This document shows, one piece after another, positions 51,449-60,305 of a stretch of DNA of 64,000 nucleotides. How positions within the stretch are numbered: the stretch's first letter is position 1; each line of letters starts with the position of its first letter. The translations under genes were made by a program, and so were the position numbers. Source of the DNA: Ruminococcaceae bacterium UBA1404. GTDB taxonomy: Bacteria; Bacillota; Clostridia; Oscillospirales; Ruminococcaceae. The notes below the pieces were generated by a model that was given only the letters and a program-made list of their open reading frames with translations, made no database searches and was not told the origin of the DNA. The stretch is from positions 1 to 64,000 of the forward strand of contig DBQC01000022.1 of assembly GCA_002305075.1 (NCBI GenBank), written 5' to 3'.

Positions 51449-51476
51449 ATTATAGCTTTTTTCGACAAATAGGCAA
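51449..51476 (-). promoter_or_regulatory. Promoter of bacteriohemerythrin
   Basis: Minus-strand -35 TTGCCT (51471-51476) and perfect -10 TATAAT (51449-51454) have a 16-base spacer. Confidence 0.65.
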
Positions 51477-51512
51477 GCTTTTCCTCCAGCTTATGTCACC
51501 TTTTGACCAATC

Positions 51513-51541
51513 TTGACAGCTCAGGCGATTGCGTCTAAGAT
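51513..51541 (+). promoter_or_regulatory. Promoter of the YibE/F gene
   Basis: A perfect -35 TTGACA (51513-51518) and -10 TAAGAT (51536-51541) have a 17-base spacer. Confidence 0.7.
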
Positions 51542-51579
51542 AAAAGGGAGTTTGAGCCATTTACATTAGGAGAAATTCC

Positions 51580-52806
51580 ATGAATCGTCCCCTATTTAAG
51601 GGCAGCCCCCGCCACAAAGAGGGGCTTTTGTATCTGTTAACGCTGACCCTTGCGGCTTTATTCATAATAATAGGCAACCGAATAGCCACCCAAAACTCCA
51701 TCCTATTTAGCCAAAACCGTGACCATTTGCTGGCCACCGGCAAGGTGACCGATGTGATAAGCCGGGAATCCTCCACCATGGAGTGGGGCGGCGTGGAGAT
51801 GGAAAGCGTGCGCATCTACTTTAGGGCCACCCTCACTTCGGGGCGCTATAAGGGCCTTTCGGTGACCGTTACCCAGCTCAACGAGCCCATCTATCCTATC
51901 CAGTTGCGGGAGGTGCAGCCCGGCGACCGGGTGCTGGTCTATCTTTTGGAGCAGGAGGAGGGCATGCACACCTGGATGCTTCAGGAGTATGACCGCACCG
52001 GTCCGCTGCTATGGCTGGGGGTGGCCTTTGGGGTGCTCATCCTGCTCTTTGGCCGTTTTAAGGGCTTTAACACACTGCTGACCCTCAGCCTGACCTGTCT
52101 GTCGCTGTTTTTGGTCTTTGTGCCGGCCATTTTGTCCGGCTTTAACATCTATATTGCTACTTATGTCATCGCCATTTATGTGGTACTGATGACCTTAGGG
52201 CTACTCAGCGGCTACAACCGCAAAAGTTTGGCCGCCGCTTTGGGCTGTCTTGGCGGGTTGGCGGCCACCGGGCTGCTGTTTTGGTTGATGGACAGTTTTG
52301 TTCGGCTAAGCGGCTATGTGGACGAGGAGTCGGTCTTTCTCTTGGCGCTGGACACCCCGCGCCCCATCGACCTCAAGGCCATTATCTTTGCCGCGGTGGT
52401 CATTGGCGCGCTGGGGGCGGTGATGGATGTGGCCGTGTCGCTGGCCTCCTCTCTAAGCGAGATTTATGACGCCACCGGTGGCGAGGTGAGCTATCTGCGC
52501 ATTATAAAGTCCGGCCTCAACATTGGGCGGGACATCATGGGTGCCACGGCCAACACGCTTATTTTAGCCTATGTGGGCAGCTCGCTGTCGCTGGTGCTGC
52601 TGCTGGTAGTTTATGCCCAGTCGCCCATCGAGCTCTTTAACCGCGAAATGATTGTGGTCGAGCTGCTTCAGGCTTTAATCGGTAGCCTTGGGCTGCTGAT
52701 TACCGTACCCATCACCTCGCTGGCCTTTGGGTATTTGATACACCGGCGCCACAGTGCGGCCCCAACCGAGGTCGCACCGCCGGACGGCCCTACCGAGATG
52801 CACTAA
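51580..52806 (+). CDS. YibE/F family membrane protein
   Basis: This 408-residue protein has one N-terminal membrane helix, an extracytoplasmic domain (about 45-135) and seven or so helices. YibE/F motifs include LLFGRFKGFNTLLTLSLTCLSLF, AVVIGALGAVMDVAVSLASSLSE and NIGRDIMGATANTLILAYVGSSL (in part). The family has no proven function; a transport role is suspected. It is followed by the metallo-hydrolase 27 bases on, so the two may be co-expressed. Confidence 0.85.
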   Translation: MNRPLFKGSPRHKEGLLYLLTLTLAALFIIIGNRIATQNSILFSQNRDHLLATGKVTDVISRESSTMEWGGVEMESVRIYFRATLTSGRYKGLSVTVTQLNEPIYPIQLREVQPGDRVLVYLLEQEEGMHTWMLQEYDRTGPLLWLGVAFGVLILLFGRFKGFNTLLTLSLTCLSLFLVFVPAILSGFNIYIATYVIAIYVVLMTLGLLSGYNRKSLAAALGCLGGLAATGLLFWLMDSFVRLSGYVDEESVFLLALDTPRPIDLKAIIFAAVVIGALGAVMDVAVSLASSLSEIYDATGGEVSYLRIIKSGLNIGRDIMGATANTLILAYVGSSLSLVLLLVVYAQSPIELFNREMIVVELLQALIGSLGLLITVPITSLAFGYLIHRRHSAAPTEVAPPDGPTEMH

Positions 52807-52833
52807 ATTAAGACAGGATAAGGCGGTGACCGG

Positions 52834-53496
52834 ATGCCCCGGATTGTTGCTTTGCGGTTTGGACAGGTGAATTGCTATCTGCTTAGAAAGGGCGGCCACT
52901 CCTTACTTGTGGACTGCGCACCCCCCGGTTACGAGCGCAGGTTGGTGCGGGCACTCCACAGCGAGGGACTGGCCCCCGAGGCCATTGAGCTGCTAGTGCT
53001 CACCCACGCCCACGCCGACCATAGCGGCACCGCCGAGTATCTGCGTCAGCACCACGGTGTGCCCATTGCGCTGCACTTTGAGGATGTCACAAAGCCGCGG
53101 CCCCTGCGCACCCGGGGGATTGCAGGGCAGATGCTGCTGACCGCCTCCAAAGCCGTCATCGGTGCTCAGCAGCGCATAGAGCCCGACTATACCCTTGAGG
53201 ACGGCCTGCGTCTGGACATCTATGGCATCCCGGCCGAGATTGTGCACCTGCCCGGCCACACCGCCGGCTCGGTAGGCCTGCTGCTTGAGGATGGGCGGCT
53301 GCTCTGCGGCGATGCCCTGATGAACTTTAAGGCCCCTTCCCTCTGCCACATAGCCGAGGACTTTGACGCCGCCCGGGCCAGCCTTGAGCGCCTGATGGGC
53401 ATGGACATCACCACCGTCTACCCCGGTCACGGGCGGCCCTTCGCCCTGTCGGCCTTGTTGCATGACCGCACTGAGCAACCGGTGCCCACCGTATAA
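52834..53496 (+). CDS. Metallo-beta-lactamase fold hydrolase
   Basis: This 220-residue protein has the zinc-binding signature THAHADHSG (about 57-65), a second-shell HLPGHTAGS near 142, GDALM near 158 and YPGHG near 190. All ligands of a two-metal site are present. The family includes glyoxalase II-like thioester hydrolases and others; the substrate is not predictable. ATG 52834 follows AAGGCGGTGACC, a weak ribosome site. Confidence 0.88.
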   Translation: MPRIVALRFGQVNCYLLRKGGHSLLVDCAPPGYERRLVRALHSEGLAPEAIELLVLTHAHADHSGTAEYLRQHHGVPIALHFEDVTKPRPLRTRGIAGQMLLTASKAVIGAQQRIEPDYTLEDGLRLDIYGIPAEIVHLPGHTAGSVGLLLEDGRLLCGDALMNFKAPSLCHIAEDFDAARASLERLMGMDITTVYPGHGRPFALSALLHDRTEQPVPTV

Positions 53497-53504
53497 ACCT
53501 ACCA

Positions 53505-53536
53505 AAAAAGCCCCCCGTATGTACGGGGGGCTTTTT
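53505..53536. terminator. Bidirectional terminator
   Basis: A perfect stem AAAAAGCCCCCCGTA with its complement (53505-53519, 53522-53536) lies between convergent transcripts. Confidence 0.92.
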
Positions 53537-54125
53537 ATTGGGGTTCTTCCAAGGTTATAATGTCGGCGCCTAGCTCGGCGGCCTCCCGCAGGTCGTGGGT
53601 CACCATGACCACCGTGCGTCCGGCGGTTCGCTCGTACAGATGGGCCATCACCCGGGCTTTAACCGCATCGTCGAGGCCCTTTAGCGGCTCATCGAGCAGC
53701 AGCAGGTCGTAGTCCACCAGCAGCGCCCGGGCCAGCGCCACCCGCCGCCGCATCCCGCCCGACAGCTCCCGCACCGGGCCGCTAAAGTCGGCGTCGGTCA
53801 GAGACAGTGCCCGCAGCTCGTCCTCTATAAGCGGGCGGTTTAGCCGACCGGGGAGCACAAGGCCAATGTTGCGCACCGCCGTCAGATTCTCGCAGAAGCG
53901 CTCCTCCTGAAACACCGCCGACAGCCTCCGTGTGCCCAGGCCCTCGATGGTGCCGGCGTCGGGCTGCTCGAGCCCCATGAGGATGCGCAGCAGCGTGGTC
54001 TTGCCCACCCCCGAGGGCCCGGTGATACAGGTGGTTCTACCCTCCCGCAGTCGACAGGAGAAGTTTTGCAGTACCATTTTGCCCTCAAAGCTTTTATACA
54101 AACCGTTTAGAACAATATCCATCAT
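53535..54125 (-). CDS. ABC transporter ATP-binding protein (SsuB/TauB-like)
   Basis: This 196-residue ATPase is short for the family (usually about 250). Walker A is GPSGVGKTT, the signature is LSGGMRRRVALAR and Walker B is LLLLDEPLKGLD. The C-terminal portion after the H-loop (VMVTHDLREAAEL) is trimmed. It overlaps the permease by 4 bases and powers the transporter with the next two genes. Confidence 0.88.
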   Translation of the reverse strand: MMDIVLNGLYKSFEGKMVLQNFSCRLREGRTTCITGPSGVGKTTLLRILMGLEQPDAGTIEGLGTRRLSAVFQEERFCENLTAVRNIGLVLPGRLNRPLIEDELRALSLTDADFSGPVRELSGGMRRRVALARALLVDYDLLLLDEPLKGLDDAVKARVMAHLYERTAGRTVVMVTHDLREAAELGADIITLEEPQ

Positions 54126-54892
54126 CGGGCCTCCATGGTGCGCACGGCTTTGCGCAGCAGCGCTTTAAAAATGTACTCAAATGCAAGGCTTATCAGCACA
54201 ATGACCAGCGTCCAGGCAAAAAGCTCGCCGGTCATCAGGTAGATTTTGGCCTTATAAAGCCGCTCGCCAATCGAGCCGGCCGGCACGCCAATCACCTCGG
54301 CAGCCACACCGCTCTTCCAGGCAAGCCCCAACGACACCGAGCAGGCCGAAGCAAAAAAGGGCAGCACCTGCGAGGCATAAATGTAGACAATGCGCCGCCA
54401 AACCGGCACCCGAAACACCCGAGCCATCTCGAGCAGCTGGGGGTCGGTGGCGTCCATGCCCTGCAGCACACCGGTGTAGATGATGGGCAGCACCATAATA
54501 AAGGCCGCCGGCACCGCAAGGTTTTTAGCCGAAACATAAAACAGCAGCACCAACACGAAGGAGGCCACGGGAATACTCTTCATCACCAACATAAGCGGCG
54601 AAAGCAGCGCCCGCACCGGATACAGGCCATAGGCCGTTACGGCCAGCACCACACCGGCCACCGCCGCCAGCCCAAAGGCCCACAAAATACGCCCGCAGGA
54701 GCCGCCCACCGCCTGCCAAAACATGGGCTGGGTTATCATGTCCCAAAGGGTTTGGGCAACCAAAGCAGGCGATACCATGAGTATCGCCTGCCCAAGATGG
54801 TCGCTATAAAGCTGCCAGACCACCAGCCAAAAGCCGACGGCCAGCGTACTTTGCAGCCATTTGATGTTACTTTTTGTAGTAAAACGCCTCAT
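54122..54892 (-). CDS. ABC transporter permease (SsuC/TauC-like)
   Basis: This 256-residue permease has about six membrane helices. The EAA loop MDATDPQLLEMARVFRVPVWRRIVYIYASQ (in part) is typical of the nitrate/sulfonate/taurine class. ATG 54892 lies within the binding-protein gene (26-base overlap) after GGAGGC; the frame to 54910 is less likely. Substrate unknown. Confidence 0.88.
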   Translation of the reverse strand: MRRFTTKSNIKWLQSTLAVGFWLVVWQLYSDHLGQAILMVSPALVAQTLWDMITQPMFWQAVGGSCGRILWAFGLAAVAGVVLAVTAYGLYPVRALLSPLMLVMKSIPVASFVLVLLFYVSAKNLAVPAAFIMVLPIIYTGVLQGMDATDPQLLEMARVFRVPVWRRIVYIYASQVLPFFASACSVSLGLAWKSGVAAEVIGVPAGSIGERLYKAKIYLMTGELFAWTLVIVLISLAFEYIFKALLRKAVRTMEAR

Positions 54893-55871
54893 CGGGCAGC
54901 TTGCCTCCAACCGAGGCGGGATCCTGCTCGTAGAGTGCCGCCAGGAATCCGCCGACCTTCTGCTGCATCTCCTCGCCGTCTAAATAGGCAAGATTGCAGA
55001 GTGGAATGGCCTTTTCGGCCACGGGGGCCGGCACAATGCCGAGCTCGCCCACCATCTGGGCCGCTTCGGCCACATTTGCGTTGACATAGTTGATGGATGC
55101 CTGATACTCGGAGAGGAACTTGTCCACCGCTTCGGGATTCTCCTCAAGGAACTCCGTGCGCACCACAGCCACGCCGGTGACCACCGAACTGTCCTCCACA
55201 ACCTTTTCCCACTCGGCGGTGATGTCCAGCGCGATGCGAATTTTGTCGTTCTGGTTCTGGGCCACGGTCACAAAGGGCTGGGGCAGCATGGCAATGGCGT
55301 CGCCCTGTGCAAGAATGGCCGCCACCTCGCCCGCCTCGGTCTTATACTCCACCGTCAGGTCGGTTGCCGGATCGAGACCGCTGTTCTTTAAAAGATAATT
55401 GAGTGTCATCTCGGGGGTGGTACCCTTGCCGGTGGCATAAACGGTCTTGCCCGCAAGGTCGGCCACCGACTGGATGCTGTCGCCGGTTTCCACAATATAG
55501 AGCACGCCCAGCGTGTTGACCGCAATGAGTCGGATGCTGCCGTCGGTGTTGTTGTAGACCACCGACGAGAGGTTGGCCGGAATGGCCGCAATGTCCACCT
55601 CGCCCTTGGCGATGGCGGCGGTCACCGAGGCGGCCTCGGCCACCAGTTGGAATTCGTAGTGGTTTTCGGTATTGTCTTTGTCATTTTCAGCCAGCAGTTT
55701 GACCATGCCCATGGTGGTGGGGCCGGACATGCCCATAAGCCGCACGGTGGCCTTGGGCTGGGGATCGGGCAGTTCGGGCTCAGATGAAGCCGGCGCCGGC
55801 GTGGTTTGGCAGCCCGCCAGCAGCGCAAGGACCAGCAGAGCCGCAAGGATGGTAAGCGATAGACGCTTCAT
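54867..55871 (-). CDS. ABC substrate-binding lipoprotein (NMT1/NitT-TauT type)
   Basis: This 334-residue lipoprotein has a signal ending LALLAGC and a Pro/Ser-rich linker. Residues 42 on match the NMT1/SsuA fold (VRLMGMSGPTTMGMVKLLAEN; VDIAAIPANLSSVVYN; ALLTGV-like VVTGVAVVRTEFLEENPEAV). The GPTTMGMVKL and IAAIPANLSSVVY segments suggest a small aromatic or anionic organic ligand, but it is not identified. It is first of the three-gene operon; AGGAGGTC precedes the ATG. Confidence 0.85.
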   Translation of the reverse strand: MKRLSLTILAALLVLALLAGCQTTPAPASSEPELPDPQPKATVRLMGMSGPTTMGMVKLLAENDKDNTENHYEFQLVAEAASVTAAIAKGEVDIAAIPANLSSVVYNNTDGSIRLIAVNTLGVLYIVETGDSIQSVADLAGKTVYATGKGTTPEMTLNYLLKNSGLDPATDLTVEYKTEAGEVAAILAQGDAIAMLPQPFVTVAQNQNDKIRIALDITAEWEKVVEDSSVVTGVAVVRTEFLEENPEAVDKFLSEYQASINYVNANVAEAAQMVGELGIVPAPVAEKAIPLCNLAYLDGEEMQQKVGGFLAALYEQDPASVGGKLPDEAFYYKK

Positions 55872-56003
55872 AAAAAAGACCTCCTGATTGTTGGCCCAAA
55901 GGGCCTTTATCCGCCGGCCGGTCGGCCGACGATCCGTTATTTAGTTTAGCACTAAGGGTTACCAAAAACAATGACAAAACAATGGCGATATTGTTAACAT
56001 AGG

Positions 56004-56588
56004 CTAATATTTTCGCACAACGCCCACAACTCGGCCCAAGATGGTAGCCTCGGTGGTGATAATGGGGTCCATGGCGGCGTTTTCGGGCTGAAGGCGATAG
56101 TGGCCGTTTTCTTTAAAAAAGCGCTTAACCGTGGCCTCCTCCCCCACTAAAACGGCGGCAATTTCGCCGTTTTCCACCACCGGCGTGCGCCGCACAACAA
56201 TAACATCCCCATCTAAAATGGCGGCGTCAATCATGCTGTCTCCCCGCACCCGCAGGGCAAACAGTCCCTCGGTGCCGCCACTCTCCGGCCTAAAGTGGAT
56301 ATAATCCTCAATTTGCTCTATCGCCAAAATGGGCTGACCGGCGGTGATGGCGCCTAACAGCGGCACCAAAACCGGACCCCGGCTGGGCAGCCGAATGCTG
56401 CGGTTGGCTCCGCTGCTCGAGAGCAGCAGCCCCTTGGCTTCGAGGTCCTTGAGATATTTGTGCACGGTGGAGGTGGAGCGGATGTCCAGCTCGGTGCAGA
56501 TTTCTCGTACCGTGGGAGCCAAGCCCTCGGTTAGGCGCCGAACAACATAATCATAGATCTCCTGCTCCCGTTTGGCCAGTTGTTTCAT
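56004..56588 (-). CDS. lexA: SOS repressor LexA
   Basis: This 194-residue protein has an N-terminal winged helix (about 1-65; STSTVHKYLKDLEAKGLL) and an S24 peptidase domain. The self-cleavage bond is A83-G84 (GAITAGQP). Catalytic S118 (GDSMID) and K155 (EATVKRF) are intact. ATG 56588 follows GGAGGAGTTGCC; the longer frame to 56609 is rejected. It diverges from mutY. Confidence 0.95.
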   Translation of the reverse strand: MKQLAKREQEIYDYVVRRLTEGLAPTVREICTELDIRSTSTVHKYLKDLEAKGLLLSSSGANRSIRLPSRGPVLVPLLGAITAGQPILAIEQIEDYIHFRPESGGTEGLFALRVRGDSMIDAAILDGDVIVVRRTPVVENGEIAAVLVGEEATVKRFFKENGHYRLQPENAAMDPIITTEATILGRVVGVVRKY

Positions 56589-56637
56589 GGCAACTCCTCC
56601 GTTTATCATCGCTATTTGGCGGCGCCGACAAGATTAC

Positions 56638-56681
56638 CCACAATATAGCACAATGTGCCTAATATTGCAAAAATATTGTGG
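56638..56681 (-). promoter_or_regulatory. lexA promoter with nested dyads
   Basis: Minus-strand -35 TTGCAA (56665-56670) and -10 TATATT (56642-56647) have a 17-base spacer. The spacer contains GCACAATGTGC (56648-56658), an 11-bp palindrome, and the whole is flanked by CCACAATAT (56638-56646) and ATATTGTGG (56673-56681). It lacks the Bacillus-type GAAC-N4-GTTC box, so LexA here may read a different operator. Confidence 0.6.
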
Positions 56682-56726
56682 TGGCTTTTCTGCAGCCAGA
56701 GCAATGTTTTATCGTCGGGTAAGATG

Positions 56727-56735
56727 TGCTATACT
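56727..56735 (+). promoter_or_regulatory. Extended -10 promoter of mutY
   Basis: TGCTATACT (56727-56735) is an extended -10 about 47 bases before the mutY ATG; no strong -35 is seen. Confidence 0.5.
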
Positions 56736-56781
56736 ATTCTCGTTCAGCAACCGGTTCGTATTTCACCCCAAGGAGCCTTTT

Positions 56782-57864
56782 ATGTCCACCGATTCTAAGC
56801 TGTTTCCCGGTCTTAGCCAGCGCCCTGATCTCATTGACCTGTCGGCGCTGCTGCTGGACTGGTACGACCGAAATGCCCGCACCTTGCCCTGGCGAGACGA
56901 CCCCAGCCCGTACCATGTGCTGCTCTCGGAGGTTATGCTCCAACAGACTCAGGTGGAGACGGTTATCCCCTATTTCAGGCGCTTTATCGCCGAGCTTCCC
57001 GACTTTGCCGCCCTGTCGGTTGTGGAGGACGCCCGCCTGCTGCGGCTGTGGCAGGGGCTGGGCTACTACCGCAGGGCCCATTATCTCAAAAGGGCCGCCA
57101 TAGAGATTATGCGCCTGTATGGGGGCGTGCTGCCCGCCGACTACCATGCCATCCGGCGGCTGCCCGGCGTGGGGGACTATACGGCCGGGGCGGTGGCCTC
57201 CATCGCCTTTGGGTTGCCGGTGGCGGCGGTGGATGGCAATGTGCTGCGGGTATTAGCCCGAATCACCGGCTCTAAGGCCGATGTGACCGCCGCCAGAGCC
57301 AAAAAGGACTGCGCAGCCCTGGTCACCGAGCTGATGGATACCCGCCGGCCCGGCGACTTCACCCAGGCTCTTATGGAGCTGGGGGCGGTTATCTGCCGTC
57401 CGGGAGCGCAGGCAAAGTGCGCATGCTGCCCGGTAAACAGGCTTTGTCTCGCCCGGGCGCAAAACAATGTGGCAGCGCTGCCGGTTAAGGCCCCGAAAAA
57501 GCCCCGCCGACAGGAGCATCGCAGCCTGCTGCTTATACGCCAGAAAGATGCGCTTCTGCTGCGCCGCCGGGAGGACGGTGGGCTATTGGGCGGCCTTTAT
57601 GAGCCGGTCAATCTGCCCGGACATCTCACCGAGGCCGAGATAAAGGCCTTTGTAACCGCCCGAGGGGGTCGGCTGCTGGCCCTTGACTCCCTGGGGGAGC
57701 GCCGCCACCTGTTCACCCACATAAGCTGGCATATGCGGGGCTGGCTGGTAGACACCCAAGGCTTATGTGATTTTGACGACCACTTCTTTGCACCCCTGTC
57801 CGAGATTGCAGATGGCTACCCGATGCCCTCGGCCTTTAAGGGCTTTATAAATCAGGTGCTCTAG
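56782..57864 (+). CDS. mutY: A/G-specific adenine DNA glycosylase
   Basis: This 360-residue MutY removes adenine opposite 8-oxoguanine. The catalytic Glu lies in SEVMLQQTQV (E50), the HhH is LPGVGDYTA (127-135) and the catalytic Asp is D151 in VDGNVLRV. Cluster cysteines C205, C213, C216 and C222 have spacing X7-X2-X5, one residue longer than the usual X6 first gap. A NUDIX-like C-terminal domain follows. ATG 56782 has AAGGAGCC before it. The stop overlaps the fosX stop in CTAG. Confidence 0.93.
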   Translation: MSTDSKLFPGLSQRPDLIDLSALLLDWYDRNARTLPWRDDPSPYHVLLSEVMLQQTQVETVIPYFRRFIAELPDFAALSVVEDARLLRLWQGLGYYRRAHYLKRAAIEIMRLYGGVLPADYHAIRRLPGVGDYTAGAVASIAFGLPVAAVDGNVLRVLARITGSKADVTAARAKKDCAALVTELMDTRRPGDFTQALMELGAVICRPGAQAKCACCPVNRLCLARAQNNVAALPVKAPKKPRRQEHRSLLLIRQKDALLLRRREDGGLLGGLYEPVNLPGHLTEAEIKAFVTARGGRLLALDSLGERRHLFTHISWHMRGWLVDTQGLCDFDDHFFAPLSEIADGYPMPSAFKGFINQVL

Positions 57865-58268
57865 GGGCGCTGTGCGTATCGCTTTAGGCGCTCTTTAAGT
57901 GTGCCTGTGTGCAGCTCGAACAGATGATTGTCATAGTCGTAAAAATAGATTGAACGGCCCTCTCCTTCCACCCGGGGACGCTCGGGTCGCAGCTCCACCC
58001 CAGCCAACAGCAGCTTCTCTTTATACCGTTCGTAGTCCTGGTCGGCAATCTCAAAGGCTATATGGTTATAGCAGCGGGGGATGGTGCTTTCCCCTTCCAT
58101 AATGGCGATCCAAATGCCACCGATAATAAAAAACATCTCCCGCGAGAGCGAAAACTGCTCATCCCCGCTGGAGTAGACAAGCTCAGCATCCAAAACCCGC
58201 TGCAATAGATCGGAAGTTTTCTCTAAGTCTTTCACAATCAGCGTGATGTGACTCATACCCTTAATCAT
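57861..58268 (-). CDS. fosX: Fosfomycin epoxide hydrolase FosX
   Basis: This 135-residue VOC-fold enzyme has metal ligands H7, H69 and E118 in the FosA/FosX order. E44 (LSRE) matches the general base of FosX, which distinguishes it from thiol transferases FosA/B. RPRVEGEGRSIYFYDYDNHLFELHTGTL (quoted in part) is the FosX C-terminal signature. It should hydrolyse the fosfomycin epoxide using Mn2+. It is convergent and overlapping with mutY. Confidence 0.92.
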   Translation of the reverse strand: MIKGMSHITLIVKDLEKTSDLLQRVLDAELVYSSGDEQFSLSREMFFIIGGIWIAIMEGESTIPRCYNHIAFEIADQDYERYKEKLLLAGVELRPERPRVEGEGRSIYFYDYDNHLFELHTGTLKERLKRYAQRP

Positions 58269-58378
58269 GCTGCATCATCCTTTATGTAGGTTTGAGGCCA
58301 TTATGCGCTATTTTAAGGCCGATAACAAGCTTGTCCGCGGTAGCGTGCAACACTCTAAAGATAAAAGGAGGCTCCGCC

Positions 58379-59722
58379 ATGAACATTTTCATACCCGCCG
58401 GTGCGGCGGATATCCTTGATAAGCTCGAGGCGGCGGGGTACCGAGCCTGGCTGGTGGGCGGCTGCGTACGGGATGCGCTGCGGGGTGTATCTCCCGCCGA
58501 CTACGATATTGCCACCACCGCCCAGCCCCACAGGGTGGCCGATATTTTGAAGGATTACCGACTGCTGCCCACAGGCATCAAGCACGGTACGCTGACCGCT
58601 CTTGGAGACGACGGGGCCTACGAGGTGACCACTTTGCGCCTGGACGGCCCCTACACAGACCACCGGCGGCCCGACTCGGTAAGCTTTACCGATGATATTG
58701 TAGCCGATTTATCCCGCCGGGACTTTACCATAGGCGCCATGGCCTATCATCCCAAGCGGGGCCTTGTGGATCCCTTCGGTGGTCAGGCCGACCTGTCGGA
58801 CAGGCTCATCCGCTGCGTGGGCGACCCTGCCAGCCGATTTGAGGAGGATGCTCTGCGCATTTTGCGGGCGGCCCGCTTTGCCAGCGTGCTAAACTTTTCT
58901 ATTGAGGACGCCACCCGAGCGGCCATGGCCGAACAGGCCCATCTTTTGCGCAGTATTGCCGCCGAGCGGGTGTTCGCCGAGCTTCTCAAGGCACTGGTGG
59001 GGCCGGGCTTTGGACGGGTGTTTGGCCAGTGCGACTTTTTGCTGCCCGTTATTATCCCCGAGACCGAGGCCATGATCGGCTTTGAACAGCGAAGCCCCTA
59101 TCACGCCTACAATGTTTACACCCACACTTTGCGGGCGGTGGACGCCTGCCCCAACGACCCCACGCTGCGACTGGCCATGCTGCTCCACGACATTGGCAAG
59201 CCGGGCAGCTTTACTATGGACGCCGCCGGCATAGGCCACTTTAAGGGCCACGCCAACTTAAGTGCCCTTATGTCCGAGATCATTTTGCACCGGCTGCGCT
59301 GCGAGAGCCGGATGCGCCGAGAGGTTATCGAGCTGGTGAAGTATCACGGGGCGGATATTCGCGCCGAGGAGCGGATTGTGCGCCGCTGGTTGGGCCGTTT
59401 GGGAGAGACCCAGTTGCGGCGGCTGATAGCCGCCAAAACCGCCGACGATGCGGCCAAGGCGCCCCACATCGCCCAACAGCGCCGGGACCTGCGCCGGGCC
59501 GTGCTGGAGACGCTGGACAAAGTCCTCGCCGAGGGGCAGGCTTTTAGTCTGCGGCATCTGGCGGTAAACGGCCGGGATATGCTGGCTTTGGGCCTGTCCG
59601 GTCCCGAGGTGGGCCGGGCGCTAAGCAGGCTGCTCGAGGCCGTTATCGAGGGGGATCTGCCCAACCAGCCCGCACCGCTGCTATCCGCCGTGCGGGACTG
59701 GATGACCGAGCAGGACACATAA
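58379..59722 (+). CDS. cca: CCA tRNA nucleotidyltransferase with HD domain
   Basis: This 447-residue protein has a nucleotidyltransferase core LVGGCVRDALRG with DYDIATTAQP (catalytic aspartates), RRDFTIGAMAYHP and EEDALRILRAARFA. An HD domain follows (HTLRAVDACPNDP..LLHDIGKP). It adds or repairs the 3' CCA of tRNAs. ATG 58379 is after AAAAGGAGG; the frame from 58292 is rejected. A C-terminal tail follows the HD domain. Confidence 0.94.
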   Translation: MNIFIPAGAADILDKLEAAGYRAWLVGGCVRDALRGVSPADYDIATTAQPHRVADILKDYRLLPTGIKHGTLTALGDDGAYEVTTLRLDGPYTDHRRPDSVSFTDDIVADLSRRDFTIGAMAYHPKRGLVDPFGGQADLSDRLIRCVGDPASRFEEDALRILRAARFASVLNFSIEDATRAAMAEQAHLLRSIAAERVFAELLKALVGPGFGRVFGQCDFLLPVIIPETEAMIGFEQRSPYHAYNVYTHTLRAVDACPNDPTLRLAMLLHDIGKPGSFTMDAAGIGHFKGHANLSALMSEIILHRLRCESRMRREVIELVKYHGADIRAEERIVRRWLGRLGETQLRRLIAAKTADDAAKAPHIAQQRRDLRRAVLETLDKVLAEGQAFSLRHLAVNGRDMLALGLSGPEVGRALSRLLEAVIEGDLPNQPAPLLSAVRDWMTEQDT

Positions 59723-59727
59723 GCCTT

Positions 59728-60225
59728 TTAGCGCCGATAGCCGTCTATGTGAATATACCGGGCCTTTTGGTAGCGGTAGCTGCTAAGGGTGCGGCCAAAG
59801 GCATCCTGACTATGGGTGGATATCAGCACCCCGTCGGGCCCGGGCTGCCCGGTGCGCTCCACCACCAATAGGCTGTGGCCGTACTGCCGGCCGTCGAAGG
59901 AGAGCTGCACGATATCCCCGGGCTGCAGTTCCTCCAGCGTGACCTCGTGCCCAAAAGGCCCTGCGTCGGCCTTTTTGCGGGTGAGAAAATTGTATAAGTA
60001 GGGCACCCCCGTCCAAGCCGGAGCACGGCGGGCCAAAGAGTGGTAGTACCAGCCAAAGGTCTCGGTCTCGTTCATCACGCCGGTGCCCGCATACAGGCAC
60101 TGAGAGATAAAGTTGGTGCAGTCGCCCCCTAACTCACTAAAGTCAAAATATCGCTTGTTGCGCCCAAAAGCCCATTGTTTGGCATAGGCAACCGCCTCCC
60201 AGCGGCGATAGGGCATCACACGCAT
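59728..60225 (-). CDS. Amidase-domain (Amidase_6) protein
   Basis: This 165-residue single-domain protein begins YRRWEAVAYAKQWAFGRNKRYFDF and carries GGDCTNFISQCLYAGTG with the conserved Cys, then PGDIVQL, YGHSLLVV and STHSQDA. The pattern matches Amidase_6, a CHAP/NlpC-like papain-fold family of Firmicutes. No signal peptide is seen, so it is cytoplasmic or exported in a non-classical way. ATG 60225 follows GGGAGGGG. It is convergent with cca (5-base gap). Confidence 0.82.
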   Translation of the reverse strand: MRVMPYRRWEAVAYAKQWAFGRNKRYFDFSELGGDCTNFISQCLYAGTGVMNETETFGWYYHSLARRAPAWTGVPYLYNFLTRKKADAGPFGHEVTLEELQPGDIVQLSFDGRQYGHSLLVVERTGQPGPDGVLISTHSQDAFGRTLSSYRYQKARYIHIDGYRR

Positions 60226-60305
60226 AAAACCCCTCCCTTCTCGCCTCATCCTATGCGGGCGAGGTGGCTTTTGTCAGCCGGAGGGTAACCCATAAGGAGG
60301 ACACT

